Shown: positions 1-10,380, numbered from the stretch's first letter. The stretch: DNA of 64,000 nt from Desmodesmus armatus (GCA_007449985.2 VIIQ02000206.1:1-64000), one strand, 5' to 3'. Translations and numbers: made by a program. Notes: generated by a model not told the origin, from the letters alone.

Positions 1-1060
1 GCCCCCCCCCTTCTCCTTACCTGTCAGCCCTTGGTGTCGCCCAACCAGCCACACATGTGAGAGTTGTTGGTTGCTGGCTGTAGCACAGCCCCGCTCGTGA
101 GCAGGGGAGAGCTGTAGCGCACACCCACTGCCGCACGTTCACCAGACACATCCTTTGCTAGGGGCAGTGTGGCAAATGCGCCTAGGCTGTGGATGTGGAA
201 AACCCACACGCACGCAGTGTGACGTCCCCGGGAGACTGCAACAGCAGGAGCAGGGTGGGGGGAGGGTGGATGTGTGAGGTTCAAAAGGGGGGAGGGGGGC
301 AAGGAAGGGGGATATGTCACGTCGCCGGGAGACTGCGGCAGCGGATCATTGGCGCGTGGTGGTGGTGGTGGGGGGGGGGGGGTCCAGGGGTGGGTGCTGG
401 GGTGGGGTGGGGGGGAGGAGATGCAGACACATCCTTTGCTAGGGGCAGCGTGGCGAATGCGCCTAGGCCTGTAGCTGTGGAGAAGGCCACACGCACGAAG
501 GGTCCACATCTCCGGGGGACTGCCGGGGGGGGGGGGGGGGGTGCAGGGGGGGGGGGGGGGGGGGCAGGGGGAGAGGTGCTTTCAGCAAGGGGGAAGAAAC
601 ACAGACGGCGGTGAAGCTAGCACGCTGGTTAGGGCGGGGGGGGGGGGGGGGTGTGACAGGTGGTCAGGGGTACATCAACACCTTGCATTCACCTTTGGGC
701 TGGCTTTGAGGTTCAGAAAGCACAGGGGGTCCACCACATTCTGGACGAAACCCAATCAACCGGGGATGGTCTCATCCATTGGTCGTACCGTTGTTTGGCC
801 CACTGCGGATTTGCATGAGCCAAACATAATGCAGCACCTACAATCAGATGAGCAGCCAGGCCTTGCAAAGGGATAGCATGGAACTCATCAGGGGGCCATG
901 AAACCTTAGGCGCTCACCAGTGGGCTGGCCTTCATGTCCAGGAAGCACAGCCGCCCCCCCCCCCCCCCCCCACCCACACACCCCGCCTACACATGACAAA
1001 TCCAAACTCCACACAGCCAGGACCTTGGCCCCAGCCAAATCCAAGGTAGCAGCGCCAATC

Positions 1061-1093
<33 letters not shown>

Positions 1094-2340
1094 CAGCAGC
1101 AGCAGCAGCAGGCCCACAGAGGGGGGTACCGGTGGCATGCAGGTTTAGGGGGGGGGAGGGGGTACTGCAACCCCTTGCGCTCACCTGTGGGCTGGCCTTT
1201 ATGTCCAGGAAGCACAGCGGCTCCACAACACCAAAGGGCTGGTAGCGGATCGACATAGCAGCTGCGGCAGCAACGGCAAGCGCAGGAGGCAACCACAGCA
1301 GGGACGGGCGGTGAGAGTGTTTTTGGACTGTCCACCCTCGCCCCCACCCACAACGTTGCGCTTCCAGTGCTTCCGGCGAAGTCAGCAGCTGCCCATACAA
1401 CCAAACAGATGATCAGGTTCAGCGCACAAAACACTGACTGTCCTGGTGAGAGCACTTCGCAATGTATGGGCGGCAAGTTGCCTACAGTACCATTGCTACG
1501 TGACACGAATGCCCCACACCTACCGGATTTGCGAGCACACCCCCCACCCCCCACCCCCCACCCACCCCCCACCCCCCGCCCTCCCTTGTACCCCCCCCCC
1601 CCCCAAGCACACACCACACAGCTCCCAGCGCTCCATGGGCCAGTGCAAACATACAACTGCTTACCTGGCTGGGATGTCCCCAGCACCCCCCCCCTCGCAC
1701 TGCATGCCCCCCCCCCCCCGCACTGCATGCCCCCTCTCCCCACATCAACCTACCTGCACTCCCTGCACCCAGCTTTGCCTTGACTGATATCCGTGGGTCG
1801 GCACTTGGCGCGAACACTGCAGTGCAAAGTGAAGAAGCAGGTTGTCATGTCAGCACACACAACACACAATGTTTGACATGCACAGTGCTGACTCTCTGAC
1901 GCCAGTTGTGCACAGCAGCTGCATTGCATGCTGCAAATCACATCAACACATGGCTGCTTAAAGCATGCATTCCGAACGTGCGCCCGTGGGGGGGGGGGGG
2001 GGGAGGGGGTCCATTTGCAATAAGAGAGAACACTGCCTCGCTGCATAGACCCTGCCCTTCTTCCCGACACAGTCCGCAACCGCAAAGTCCTATGTTGCCA
2101 CTCACAGTCCCCCACCACCACCACTACCACCTGCTTAGTGGAGAGGCGGGCGGGCGGGCGGGGGGGGGGGGGGGGTGGGGGGGTGTCCTGAGCAGCAGCT
2201 GCATGCCTCAATGCAAACATTTCAGCTGCATCCAGGAGGTGCTATTCACGCAGTACAGCGTTGAGCCGACCCCCCCCCCTTCCCGGGACTTCCAAGATGT
2301 GCGCCAGCGGGCGGGCGGGCGGATGGGGGGGCGGGCGGAT

Positions 2341-2378
<38 letters not shown>

Positions 2379-2621
2379 AATGCTGACATATACACTGCTG
2401 AGGTTACATAACAGCTACTCACGCAGCACAGTGTTGAGCCCATGGCCCATGTAGTCCCCAAACAGCCAGCGCAGCGCAGGCTTGGCAAACAGGTAGTCAT
2501 AGCTTGACTTGACCATGCGTGAGCGTGCCTTCAGATCCCGCTCAAACATAGGCGGGACCAGAACTGTCTTAGGCTTTTCTGGCGGTGTGGTCGCCAGCAG
2601 CTTCGAGAAATCGAGCCCCAT
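1..2621 (-). CDS. Unrecognised multi-exon gene, 5' part; runs off the left edge
   Basis: I do not recognise this protein. Exon 1 (2621-2423) starts with ATG at 2621 and encodes about 66 residues, beginning MGLDFSKLLATTPPEKPKT; it is basic and aromatic (SSYDYLFAKPALRWLFGDY) with no signal peptide, and the MG start could be myristoylated. It ends in phase 1 at a GTGAGT donor. Exon 2 (1816-1754) follows a CAG acceptor, keeps the frame (FAPSADPRISVKAKLGAGSA) and ends at a GTAGGT donor. Further exons lie lower: one around 1250-1190 ends PLCFLDIKASPQ before GTGAGC, and one at the edge has a GTAAGG donor near 20. Their order and frames are not resolved because poly-G and poly-C runs break the reading. 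The start, exon 1 and exon 2 are solid; the remainder is inferred. Confidence 0.6.
140..525. repeat. Intronic direct duplication, about 100 bp, two copies
   Basis: The segment at about 145-240 (starting CACATCCTTTGCTAGGGGCA) recurs at about 428-525 with small differences. Both copies end in a CCGGGAGACTGC-like motif, which also appears alone near 325-337. The spacing is about 284 bp. No coding sense is seen; it lies within introns of the left-edge gene. Confidence 0.75.
687..1244 (-). repeat. Short exon with its donor site present three times
   Basis: Three copies at 687-743, 911-953 and 1187-1244 read on the minus strand as PLCFLNLKASPK, CFLDMKASP and EPLCFLDIKASPQ. Each is followed directly by a GT donor (GTGAATG, GTGAGCG, GTGAGCG). 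The flanking intron sequence CCTTGC is also shared by copies 1 and 3. Copy 2 is cut short by a poly-C run. Because donor and flank are included, this is a genomic duplication of an exon 3' end, not a coding repeat inside one exon. Confidence 0.65.
2341..2376. repeat. Run of 36 consecutive G
   Basis: This is the longest homopolymer in the window; other G or C runs of 13-25 occur between 370 and 2180. It sits in intron 1 of the left-edge gene. Its true length is uncertain, as such runs are hard to sequence. Confidence 0.9.
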
Positions 2622-3810
2622 GGTTGCAGCTGTCCTTGGAGGGCAATGCTACTGCTGCGTTGGACTGTGTGCCTGTTCAAAGGTGTCTTGTGCACACTAA
2701 AGGAGCTGCACTTGACTCAATTGGGAAATGGTAAGGTGAACGAGTTACACAAATAGAGATTGCGAGTGCTTGCTTCGATATGTGGGTTGAGTCAATTCAT
2801 CGGGCCTCGGGTGCATGGACGCTGGATTGCACAAAAAGGCAAGCACGGCGTGACCGTATAACCCACTGCGTGTGCTGAGGTGCGATAAAAAGGCCATTGA
2901 GGTATGATGGAACATGTTTGACCAAACTCCTGCCAGGCTGGCAAATTGCACCTGTTGGTATTCAGCAAGCTGCGCATGTGCTTTAGACGTGGCTGCTGGC
3001 TCATACACGATGTGTATATCCTAGAGTTGGGCCTCTCTATCATGCGTGAGTGCCCCAACAAGGAAAAGCAGGGATAGCCAAAGCGCCACGGCCCCTCAGC
3101 TTCAGCTCACGCACACACCGTCCAGATGCGTGTACACAAGATGCACCTGTGCATATCCCCATCTTGTGGCTGCTGGAACCAGGGCACCCATGCGGCGGTG
3201 GATGCTGCTGCTGCGTGGACCTGCTGCCCTCCCCTCCCCCCCCCCCCCCCCCCCCCCCCCCCACCTCCACCACCAAACACCATCGTACCAGGTCTCAAAC
3301 TCAAGAGTGCCTCTAATAAAAACCCTCTTATGCATCAGACAGAGTGATTGTACGGGCCCCTCAAGTTTGTGCCGGTGCGGGAGACGTTGGCAACGTTGGC
3401 AAGCAGCTGCTGTGGAGAGAAGGGGGCTGGGACTTAGTGCTGCCTATTCTGTGGAAAGCTGACCTGTACAGCAACCCAAAATTGGACAGGTATGCCATTT
3501 GCACTGTCTAAAGCTCGCTTGTGCTTGTTGCCTGGCTTTTCAAGCAGCGGATCGCTCACAGTCGCTGCCTAGAAATTCGGTGGGCAAACACCATTCAGTC
3601 ACCGACTTAAAATAATGCATGTAATTTAACAAGGTCAAGCACATGTAAGCAAGCGTCCAGGCCGCCTCAAAGTGTACAACATCTCCTGGACATCGCATCA
3701 CCGTCACCTTTACTGCCTGTGCTCCAGTCGGGCAAACACCGCTCAAACCAAATCATCAGAACTACCTCGATCACTCTGGCTGGGCTATGGTGTGCGTGCT
3801 CTGAATCCTC
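2622..3810. other. Intergenic stretch between the left-edge gene and the U1 gene
   Basis: This holds the promoter side of the minus-strand gene at its left and the U1 upstream region at its right. It has a poly-C run at about 3237-3262. Open frames here look like chance frames driven by base composition; no splice-consistent exon was found. Confidence 0.5.
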
Positions 3811-3840
3811 CGTGGCAGGCTGGCACCTGTAGCCTGAGCA
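3811..3840 (+). promoter_or_regulatory. Upstream sequence element of the U1 gene
   Basis: CGTGGCAG (3811-3818), seven unconserved bases, CCTGTA (3826-3831), one base, then CCTGAGCA (3833-3840) ends 58 bases before the U1 start. The same three blocks with the same internal spacing precede U2 at 6064-6093, ending 59 bases before its start. snRNA genes in other lineages use an upstream proximal element at about this distance; the algal role is inferred. Confidence 0.75.
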
Positions 3841-3898
3841 CAGCAGCAGCAGCAATCACAGAGGCCTGGTGCCAATCTTGCCCCGCCCCTACTCATGC

Positions 3899-4058
3899 AT
3901 ACTTACCTGAACCACGCACGGGGGTGATCATGAAGGCCCCCTGCGCAGGTCGGACTGCTTGCATTGCACTCAGCTTGCGGCCGGTCTGTAACATCACTAC
4001 GGTGGTGTTAGGGTTTTTATTTTTGGTCGCTGGGGACCCGCGTTCGCGCGACCCCGGT
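3899..4058 (+). ncRNA. U1: U1 spliceosomal snRNA
   Basis: U1 pairs with the 5' splice site in pre-mRNA splicing. The gene starts with ATACTTACCTG, whose ACTTACCTG pairs with 5' splice sites. Stem-loop I carries the GATCATGAAGG loop region, the binding site of the 70K protein. Stem-loop II carries ATTGCACTC, the U1A loop. A T-rich Sm-type site with ATTTTTGG lies near 4019-4026, and the terminal stem-loop is a C/G stem closed by GCGTTCGCGC, as in plant and animal U1. The length of about 160 nt is normal. The 3' end is estimated from the last stem. On the minus strand the segment can mimic a short exon; the snRNA explanation is far stronger. Confidence 0.95.
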
Positions 4059-4059
4059 C

Positions 4060-4069
4060 ACATATCAAA
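4060..4069 (+). terminator. Putative snRNA 3' box after U1
   Basis: ACATATCAAA lies a few bases after the last U1 stem. U2 has ACATACCAAA at the same place (6343-6352). Pol II snRNA genes need a short 3' signal for end formation; this shared motif is a candidate. Confidence 0.5.
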
Positions 4070-4083
4070 AAAGTCTTCCTTCC

Positions 4084-4255
4084 CATCTTCTGCACCCTCC
4101 CATCTTCTGCACCCTCCTCACACCCTTCACACTCTACCACCCCCACCTAAACATCTTCTGCACCCTCCTCACACCCTTCACCCTCTACCACTCCCACCTT
4201 TGCATCTTCTGCACCCTCCTCACACCCTTACCCCTCTACCACCTCCACCTTCCCT
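4084..4255. repeat. Minisatellite, about 51-bp unit, three copies
   Basis: Three near-identical units start with CATCTTCTGCACCCTCCTCA and end in a CCACCTNNA-like stretch. They begin about 25 bases after the U1 3' box. The sequence is pyrimidine-rich on the plus strand. An open frame passes through but has no recognisable protein. Confidence 0.85.
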
Positions 4256-6063
4256 CTGCATGGCCAGCTGGACCACAGCAGATTTTCAGGCTGGGGTGTG
4301 GGGGCCAGAAGGGGACGACCTGCACAAATACATGGGTTTGATACCTTGAAACCTGAAAAGCAGCAGCATGGGCTGATCATCAAGGCTGCGCAGGGAGCAT
4401 CATGCCCTTTGCAGCACAACAAACTGTGACAGAGGGGGGGGGGTAGGAAGGACGCTACTGGGTTGCTGCTGTCTTGATGGATGGGGCAGGGTGTAGCTAT
4501 GCAAGCTTCTAATCACGGCGTCAATGTGTGTGTGGCTGGGCAACATGTGCTGGCGCAGAACAGCAGTGGCAGCAGCAGAGGCACTGCTTGTGTGGTAGCA
4601 GCTAGGCAGTAGCAACAGCCGCAGCAAAGACACTGGTTGTGTAATGCTACCTATGGCAGCAGCGGCAGTGCAGCAATGTGCTGGTGCGGCAGCAGCAGCG
4701 GCAGTGGCAGCAGCAAAGTTGCTAGTGGTGCAGCAGCAACGACAGCAGCAGATGTGCTCTGGGGTGGTGCATCCGCGGAAATGATAGCAGCGATAGCAGA
4801 GGGACAAGTGGTGCGGTATCAGCTAGCAGCAGCAGATCTGCTGTAGAGGCGCCCGGGGGGGGGGGGGGGGGGGGCAGCGGTGGCAACAGCAGAGGTGCCG
4901 TGGCAGTAGACGCAGTCAGGGATATTGAGCCAGGTTCGGAGTGTGCCTGTGAGTCTCTGTGCACTTTGCAATGCAACATGCTGTACAGGCGCAGCACTGC
5001 TGCCAGGCAGTGCCTAGCTCTGCTGTTTGCTGCGCGGCAGTAACACCTCTGCCACCCCATTTCATGCACCAGCTACATGCCTGTGTCATACTAAGCGGTG
5101 GCTGCTGCAGCTGCAAACTCATAATCAAGCGTAGCTATCCCCTTGCTGCTGAAGCCGGGCGCTGTTGCTCTCGAAACGCGGGGGGGGGGGGGGGGGGACG
5201 TTGGCCATGCGCAGCTGCTGCTCTTCAGTCCAACCTCTCTGGCATAAAGGTGTGAGATGAGAGTGGGTGTGATGCATATGGAGTAGCCAAAGCCTTCACA
5301 CGAACTTTGCAAAGGTGCCTTTCTGTGCAACTGTCCTGAGAAGCACCATTGCTGTGCCACAGGAGTTTCAGACCAGGGGTCCCTGGAAGACAGTGCCAGG
5401 AAGTTGCATGGAGCACCAGCACCTTAACAAAGCATTGAGATGTGCTGCTGCTGGTCCTGCTGATCAAGCTAAGCACAGCGTATGATGCAGAGGGGGGCGT
5501 ACAGGATCAGGTGTGCTGGGTGCTGTGTTCGCTGCAGGTGCCGCCGTTGCTGTTGTGCAGCTGCTCTCTGCAACTTCGTATTCTTCCTTTACGCTGTTAA
5601 AAACCTACTGGCGACCAGCACACTACCCTCTGCTGAAGGCACTCTGTTGCAGTCAGCAGCAGCAGATCAAATTTTATTGGACAGAGCACTTTGTGTACGG
5701 GGACTGCTGATACCAACACGCATCTGATAGAAAGTGACCGTTAAGGCCATGATGAACCCATGTCCTTTCCGTCCAAGCTCAACCGCCGCACACCACCGAA
5801 CGTTGGACGTGTGCCACGGTCTGTGTCTGTCTTTTTGGGAAAGTGCAGACGCTAGATATTAGAACGGCCTAAACCAAACGACTCTCAGACTGGCAGAACC
5901 TATCCATGCTTTGGACTGCTCTCTAGACATCAAGCAGCTCCCCAGCCTGGCATAGAGAGTGATGGCTGCAGACGCTGCCAAGGCTACAAAAGCAATAAAC
6001 AGCTCTTACCGAACGCAAAACACCATGGTGTGTGCCGCTGTGTGGGCCGGACGCAGAGGCCTA
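4256..6063. other. Intergenic stretch between U1 and U2
   Basis: This contains interrupted CAG/CGG-rich sequence at about 4560-4850 (imperfect units built on GCAGCAGCGGCAGTG), a G run at about 4855-4874 and another at about 5180-5198. No gene, tRNA or further snRNA was found. I looked for U4, U5 and U6 signatures here and saw none. Confidence 0.5.
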
Positions 6064-6093
6064 CGTGGCAGTCTCTTTCCTGTACCCTGAGCA
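6064..6093 (+). promoter_or_regulatory. Upstream sequence element of the U2 gene
   Basis: CGTGGCAG (6064-6071), seven bases, CCTGTA (6079-6084), one base, CCTGAGCA (6086-6093). It matches the U1 element block for block and ends 59 bases before the U2 start. A GCCCCT also precedes both RNAs by 8-10 bases (3885-3890 and 6137-6142) in the place of a TATA-like site. Confidence 0.75.
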
Positions 6094-6152
6094 AGCCTCC
6101 CTGCTGCCAAACAGCCATGGGATGTGACAAGCTTCTGCCCCTCACCTATTTC

Positions 6153-6339
6153 ATACCTTTCTCGGCTTTTTGGCTAAGATCAAGTGTAGTATCTGTTCTG
6201 TTTAGTTTAGCAACTAAACTGCAGCTCATTGAGCTGCTTGTTGCTTCTATATTTTTCTCGGGGATGTGTGCACCCGGTGCTTGCACCGAGCCGCATCAAC
6301 ATGCTGCTGGTATTGCACTACCTCCAGCAGTGTGCACCC
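6153..6339 (+). ncRNA. U2: U2 spliceosomal snRNA
   Basis: U2 pairs with the intron branch point. The gene starts ATACCTTTCTCGGCTTTTTG and continues into the invariant AAGATCAAGTGTAGTATCTG with the GTAGTA branch-site pairing sequence. Stem-loop IIa is GTTTAG...CTAAAC and IIb is GCAGCTC-ATT-GAGCTGC. A T-rich Sm region (ATATTTTTCTCGG) follows. Stem-loop III is CGGTG-CTTG-CACCG with the conserved CTTG loop. Stem-loop IV contains GGTATTGCACTACCTCCAGC, the U2B''/U2A' binding loop. The RNA ends near GTGCACCC. The length of about 187 nt is usual, and the stems differ from animal U2 by compensatory changes, which argues for a working gene. Confidence 0.97.
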
Positions 6340-6342
6340 GCT

Positions 6343-6352
6343 ACATACCAAA
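6343..6352 (+). terminator. Putative snRNA 3' box after U2
   Basis: ACATACCAAA is four bases after the estimated U2 end and matches the motif after U1 in 9 of 10 positions. Confidence 0.5.
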
Positions 6353-7149
6353 GAAATACCTCTCCTCCCCACTCACCCTTCCTCCTCCTTCCTCGCACAC
6401 CATCTCCCCCCTCGTGCCCTGTGCTTTACTGCCTTGCCCCTTGGGTCACTGCCTGATTGGGACCTCAATGCCCTGACCATGAAGGGGTGCTGAGAGTGGG
6501 ACAAGCAGCTGCATGTCCACCCCTAAGACACTGTCACTCTCTTCAGCACGCAGTAGCAAGCAGCCCTTGCCACAGGCAGGGGCGGTGGTAAGAGAGATAT
6601 CCCCCTTTTGCATCCCCCCCCCCCCCCCTTTACCAGCACACAATTGCAGTGTGTTATCACCCCTTGAATGAAGCATTTGTGGTGCTGCAATGAACGGGCT
6701 TGGGTGGTGCAAGGCCTTAAGTGGTGGAAGGTACAGCTCCTACCATACTCCTTTTGCAGCCAGCAACAATCTGTCCCTAACACATTCACTGCTCTTATAA
6801 GCAAAGTGCAGCAACTGTACTGTACAACGGCAGTTTGCCCGTATGCCTTATTCTGCATGCATGCAGCTATCTATATGGCTGGTTGTGTTCACACTGCGCA
6901 ACAGTTGTGACACCTTCACGCTTAGAAGGAAGATGTTGTATGGCTGGCAGTCGCCCAGGATCTGTACTGCTACAGAATGTCAGGAGCTGCTAGCTGTTGG
7001 GTTCAGACCTCAGGCGCATCATGTCTCCCTCGTCCCCTCTGCTTGCTTTTGTGCTGCTCCTGCCTACAGCACTAGACAGTTGGGGTCGACAAGGAAGGAC
7101 TCCATACTTGCTGCAAGAAGTGACAGTTTCAAGCAAAGCCGCTGCTCGT

Positions 7150-7335
7150 GTGCACAAACTGCATCAACTGTGTGACACCAACACCGCAGCTGTTGCTCTT
7201 GTGCACAAACTGCATCAACTGTGTGACACCAACAGCGATGCCGGTGCTCTTTTGCGCAAACTGCATCAACTGTATGACAGCAACAGCGTAGCCGCTGCTG
7301 TTTCACGCAAACTACATCAACTGTCTGACAGAATT
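7150..7335 (+). repeat. 51-bp repeat, four copies, open in one frame (17-residue unit)
   Basis: Four units keep one plus-strand frame open, each with KLHQL and a following CDTN-, YDSN- or SDR-like turn. The frame starts upstream at ATG 7021 with a signal-peptide-like start (MSPSSPLLAFVLLLPTALDS) and ends at 7395, giving about 124 residues. Changes between units are mostly substitutions that keep the frame. It may be a small secreted repeat protein or a minisatellite in non-coding DNA. Confidence 0.5.
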
Positions 7336-7875
7336 AGAAATGCTGTACATGTTCTGCATGCAGCTAACCACGCAGCTAGCTGCAGGGGCGGCTGATTGCA
7401 GCGCGCTGTCCTCTAGGAGCTTCATCCTCAAGGCCTGACATCCACATGCCTCATGCCTAGAAGTGGGGTGGTATGTGGCTTGGAAGGCATCCAGGTTATG
7501 TTGTGCTGGGCAGCCGCCCAGGAACTTGCTGCTCTGGACGAGGTTGATGGTGTAGCCTTGCAGTGCAACAATCGCCAGATTCAACACAAGGCATGTGCAA
7601 AATGTGGTTCAAGAGTTTACTATAAGAGTTGACAGGCCATGTGAGCGTTCAACGACAGCACAGGGCAGAAGGAGGATTTCTTATGAAGCTTGCTGTTAGT
7701 GGTGTGCAGGGTGGGGAGTTCCTTGCTCACCATCCTACTTGCAGCGCTACTGGTGCGATGCGATCATACCAACTCTGGGGGGATTGAACATGCCATGGGG
7801 CAGGATCTGGTGTCTGAATGTGTGCTTGATAGGCATTGTACCCAGTGGGTTCCTAAAAACACTTTACATGGAGCG

Positions 7876-8324
7876 CAAGCATGCTGCTTGCACTAATCAC
7901 AAAACCTGGTATAGACCTGAACATGTGACAAACACAGACAATAATGTGGCCTAGATTGCGCACAGAGGCATGCTGTGCATATACAACAACCTATTGTGTG
8001 AAGAGCAACTGCATTATGCAACACGCTGCTTGTGGTATCAGCCAGTGTAAAACGTGTAGGGTGCACAGCCGGTGCCCACTGTGGCACATATAGGCCTTCA
8101 GTGTAGTACCATTGCAAGCATGCTGCTTGCTCTCGTCGCAAGCTTGGGATAAACTTGGACATGTGACAAACACCGACAACAATGTGACCTAGAATGAGCA
8201 CAGAGGCATGCTGTGCATGTACAGCATCCAAGTGTGAAAGAGCAACTGCAAGATGCAACACGCTGCTGGTGATATCAACCACTAGAAAAAAAGTAGGGTA
8301 CACTTCCAGTGCCCAACACAGACT
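7876..8324. repeat. Direct duplication of about 210 bp, period about 240
   Basis: The block starting near 7876 recurs from about 8116. Both copies share GACAAACAC-GACAA-AATGTG, then GAGCACAGAGGCATGCTGTGC-like sequence, then GCAACACGCTGCT. Divergence is moderate. No coding sense is seen. Confidence 0.75.
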
Positions 8325-9415
8325 CTCATCACTCTTCACTTGTGGCAAGGGTGACAACACTGGTTGGACCCAAACAAAAGTGCCAGTGTGCACCATAAAC
8401 TGTCTCCAACAACCAGATCCACTGGTGTCCAAGCAAGCCGCTCAGTGAGCCATGTGCGCTTATGATCGCCACAAACCTGCCCCCCAGCTGTGGCCAGCCA
8501 CTGATATAAGTGTGATGTTGTACACCTGCCAACAAACCTCTTCACACATGTCGCATACGATAGATAGGTAGCGCCTGGTAAAACCAAAAAAAAGATAGGC
8601 AGCGCCTGCAGGGGCCACTGCTGATGACACGTATTATTCAATCAGCTTGATATCAGCACCACACATAATGTCACTGCCCCTTGAAGCGGCGCCTGGCTGG
8701 CCGTCACACTGTGTTATTGTCGCATCGTGTTATCTTTCTCACTGCCTTTTTGTCACCCTGGCAGTTTGAGTGACGTGCGGCTGCACCCACTTGTTGATGG
8801 CAGCACTCAGCCGCACTGAAATCATTGTCTCATCTCATATCATCGCTCATCGGGAAGCAGCACCTGAGAGACACAAGCACAGGTCACCTGTTGAACAGGG
8901 ACAACAGCAACAGTCAGTAGCATGCTGTGTTGTGCGGCATTGACGGTTTGGTTGCAGGGCTGTTGCCATCTAGCATGAAGCTGAGATAGCTTGTCAAGGT
9001 AGCTGCAGGGTACTTCAGTTCGGGACCTGTGATAGAACCTGTGATGGAACCTTGTACTCGCAGTAAGGAGTCATTTACCCTACTACTGCTGATTGGGCAA
9101 TCATGCAGCAGCCTGCAGGTCAGCTGACCCTGGGCAGTACAGGGGTCAATGCATTCACCAGTTCTGATGCAATACACAGGCATCATGATTGCCATTCCAG
9201 CCAAGGAATGGTGTAGCCCAGCTGTGACAGCAGAAGTGCAGTGCAGTGCACTCCAAACCCAAGGCAGCAGGCCAGACCCCAGTAGCACTATTAGCTGGCC
9301 AGCGCGTTGGCGCCAACGTTGACACAGTATGCTTTTGACACTGCCACTGTGCACTGTGCACGCGCTGAAGTTCACACATACCTTCTAGATGGAGGCCACT
9401 GGCGCAGTTGGAAGC

Positions 9416-10380
9416 TCACTTGCCAGATGTCCCGGCGTTGAACTCTTCGAGAACACCCTCACACAAGGGCTCACGAGGCTCGGTACCAGCAGGAGGGGGA
9501 GGAGGGCCAGTGAGGCGCTCATCTCCAGGCTTGGCGTTGATTGATCTGATCTTGCCGTCAAGGGAATTGAAGGCCTTGCAGTTGCTCCTGGCGCCTGCAC
9601 CTGAGTTGGGGCCCTTGCGCACTTGGATGAGACCCTTCGTGATGCCATTAGCAGGACCAACGACATCGGGGTCGAAGGACTTTTCTGCAGGGACAGCACA
9701 GCAGCATGATTGGGCGTTGATTATGGCGAGGAAGACAGCAGTACTGACACGGAAGTGCATGCAAAACCTTGACGCTGATTGGCAGTGCAAGGGTGCAGGA
9801 GAGCTGAGCTTGCAGAAGCACCGTGCTGTGACAGCAAGGGCTGCAGGAGAGCTGAGCTCACACAAGGCCAGCACACAATTGCTTGATTACATTGAACAAT
9901 GCGAGGGTGCAGGAGAGAAGCTTGTACCAGGGCAGCAAGGGTGCAGGGACAACTGAGCTTGCAGAAGCACAGCATGGGATGCAGGAAATATCACAAGGCC
10001 AGCACAGCACCATGCTTACCCTTCTTCCGCTGGAGTGTGCGCAGCTGCTGCAGGACACGCCCAGCAGCATCAATGGCCTTTGGGCCCAGGGCCTCCCTTG
10101 GAGCAGGCCTGGCGCATGCCTCGTCTACATAAACACAACACCATGATTAGAAACAGACTCCAAAGGCTGTGAAAGAGTGCGGGAATCATGTTGCAAGCCT
10201 CGCAGATCGCCATTTGTTGCTGTCTGACCGGTGTACTCAGGGGCGCTAGGGACACGCCCTAAGCACACGATTGGGCGCTATCAGGTACTGTAGAAATCAC
10301 AGCTGCGGATCTGACGGGGACTTACGTGCAATGCACAGGACGACCAACGCCAGCAGAACTGCGCCCTTGATTTGCACCAT
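9416..10380 (-). CDS. Small secreted protein, three exons, unknown function
   Basis: Exons 10380-10326, 10124-10020 and 9684-9416 join in phase (1, 1) through GTAAG-type donors and TAG or CAG acceptors, giving 142 residues and a TGA stop at 9416. Residues 1-18 (MVQIKGAVLLALVVLCIA) are a clear signal peptide, cut near HEACARP. The mature part is a basic amphipathic stretch (about 25-55, VLQQLRTLQRKK), then a segment with FDPDVVGPANGITKGL and a PPPPP turn. Only two cysteines remain in the last exon. I recognise no family. The stop overlaps a donor-like AAGTGAGC, so a further exon is possible but none was found. Confidence 0.7.
9780..9992. repeat. Short intronic repeat, four decayed units
   Basis: Units built on AAGGGTGCAGGAGAGCTGAG followed by CTTGCAGAAGCAC recur at about 9786, 9835, 9902 and 9945 within intron 2 of the small secreted gene. 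CACAAGGCCAGCACA also occurs twice. Confidence 0.6.

Larger units (their letters stand above)
6353..9415. other. Gene-poor stretch with tandem repeats
   Basis: Between U2 and the small secreted gene I see no splice-consistent gene. The stretch holds a C run near 6617-6629, the 51-bp repeat at 7150-7335 and the duplicated block at 7876-8324. From 8330 to 9415 nothing was recognised. Confidence 0.45.

Noticed and set aside
3899..4020. Possible minus-strand exon ending at a GTAAGT donor
   Set aside because: The segment is U1 snRNA; the donor-like sequence is the complement of its ACTTACCTG.
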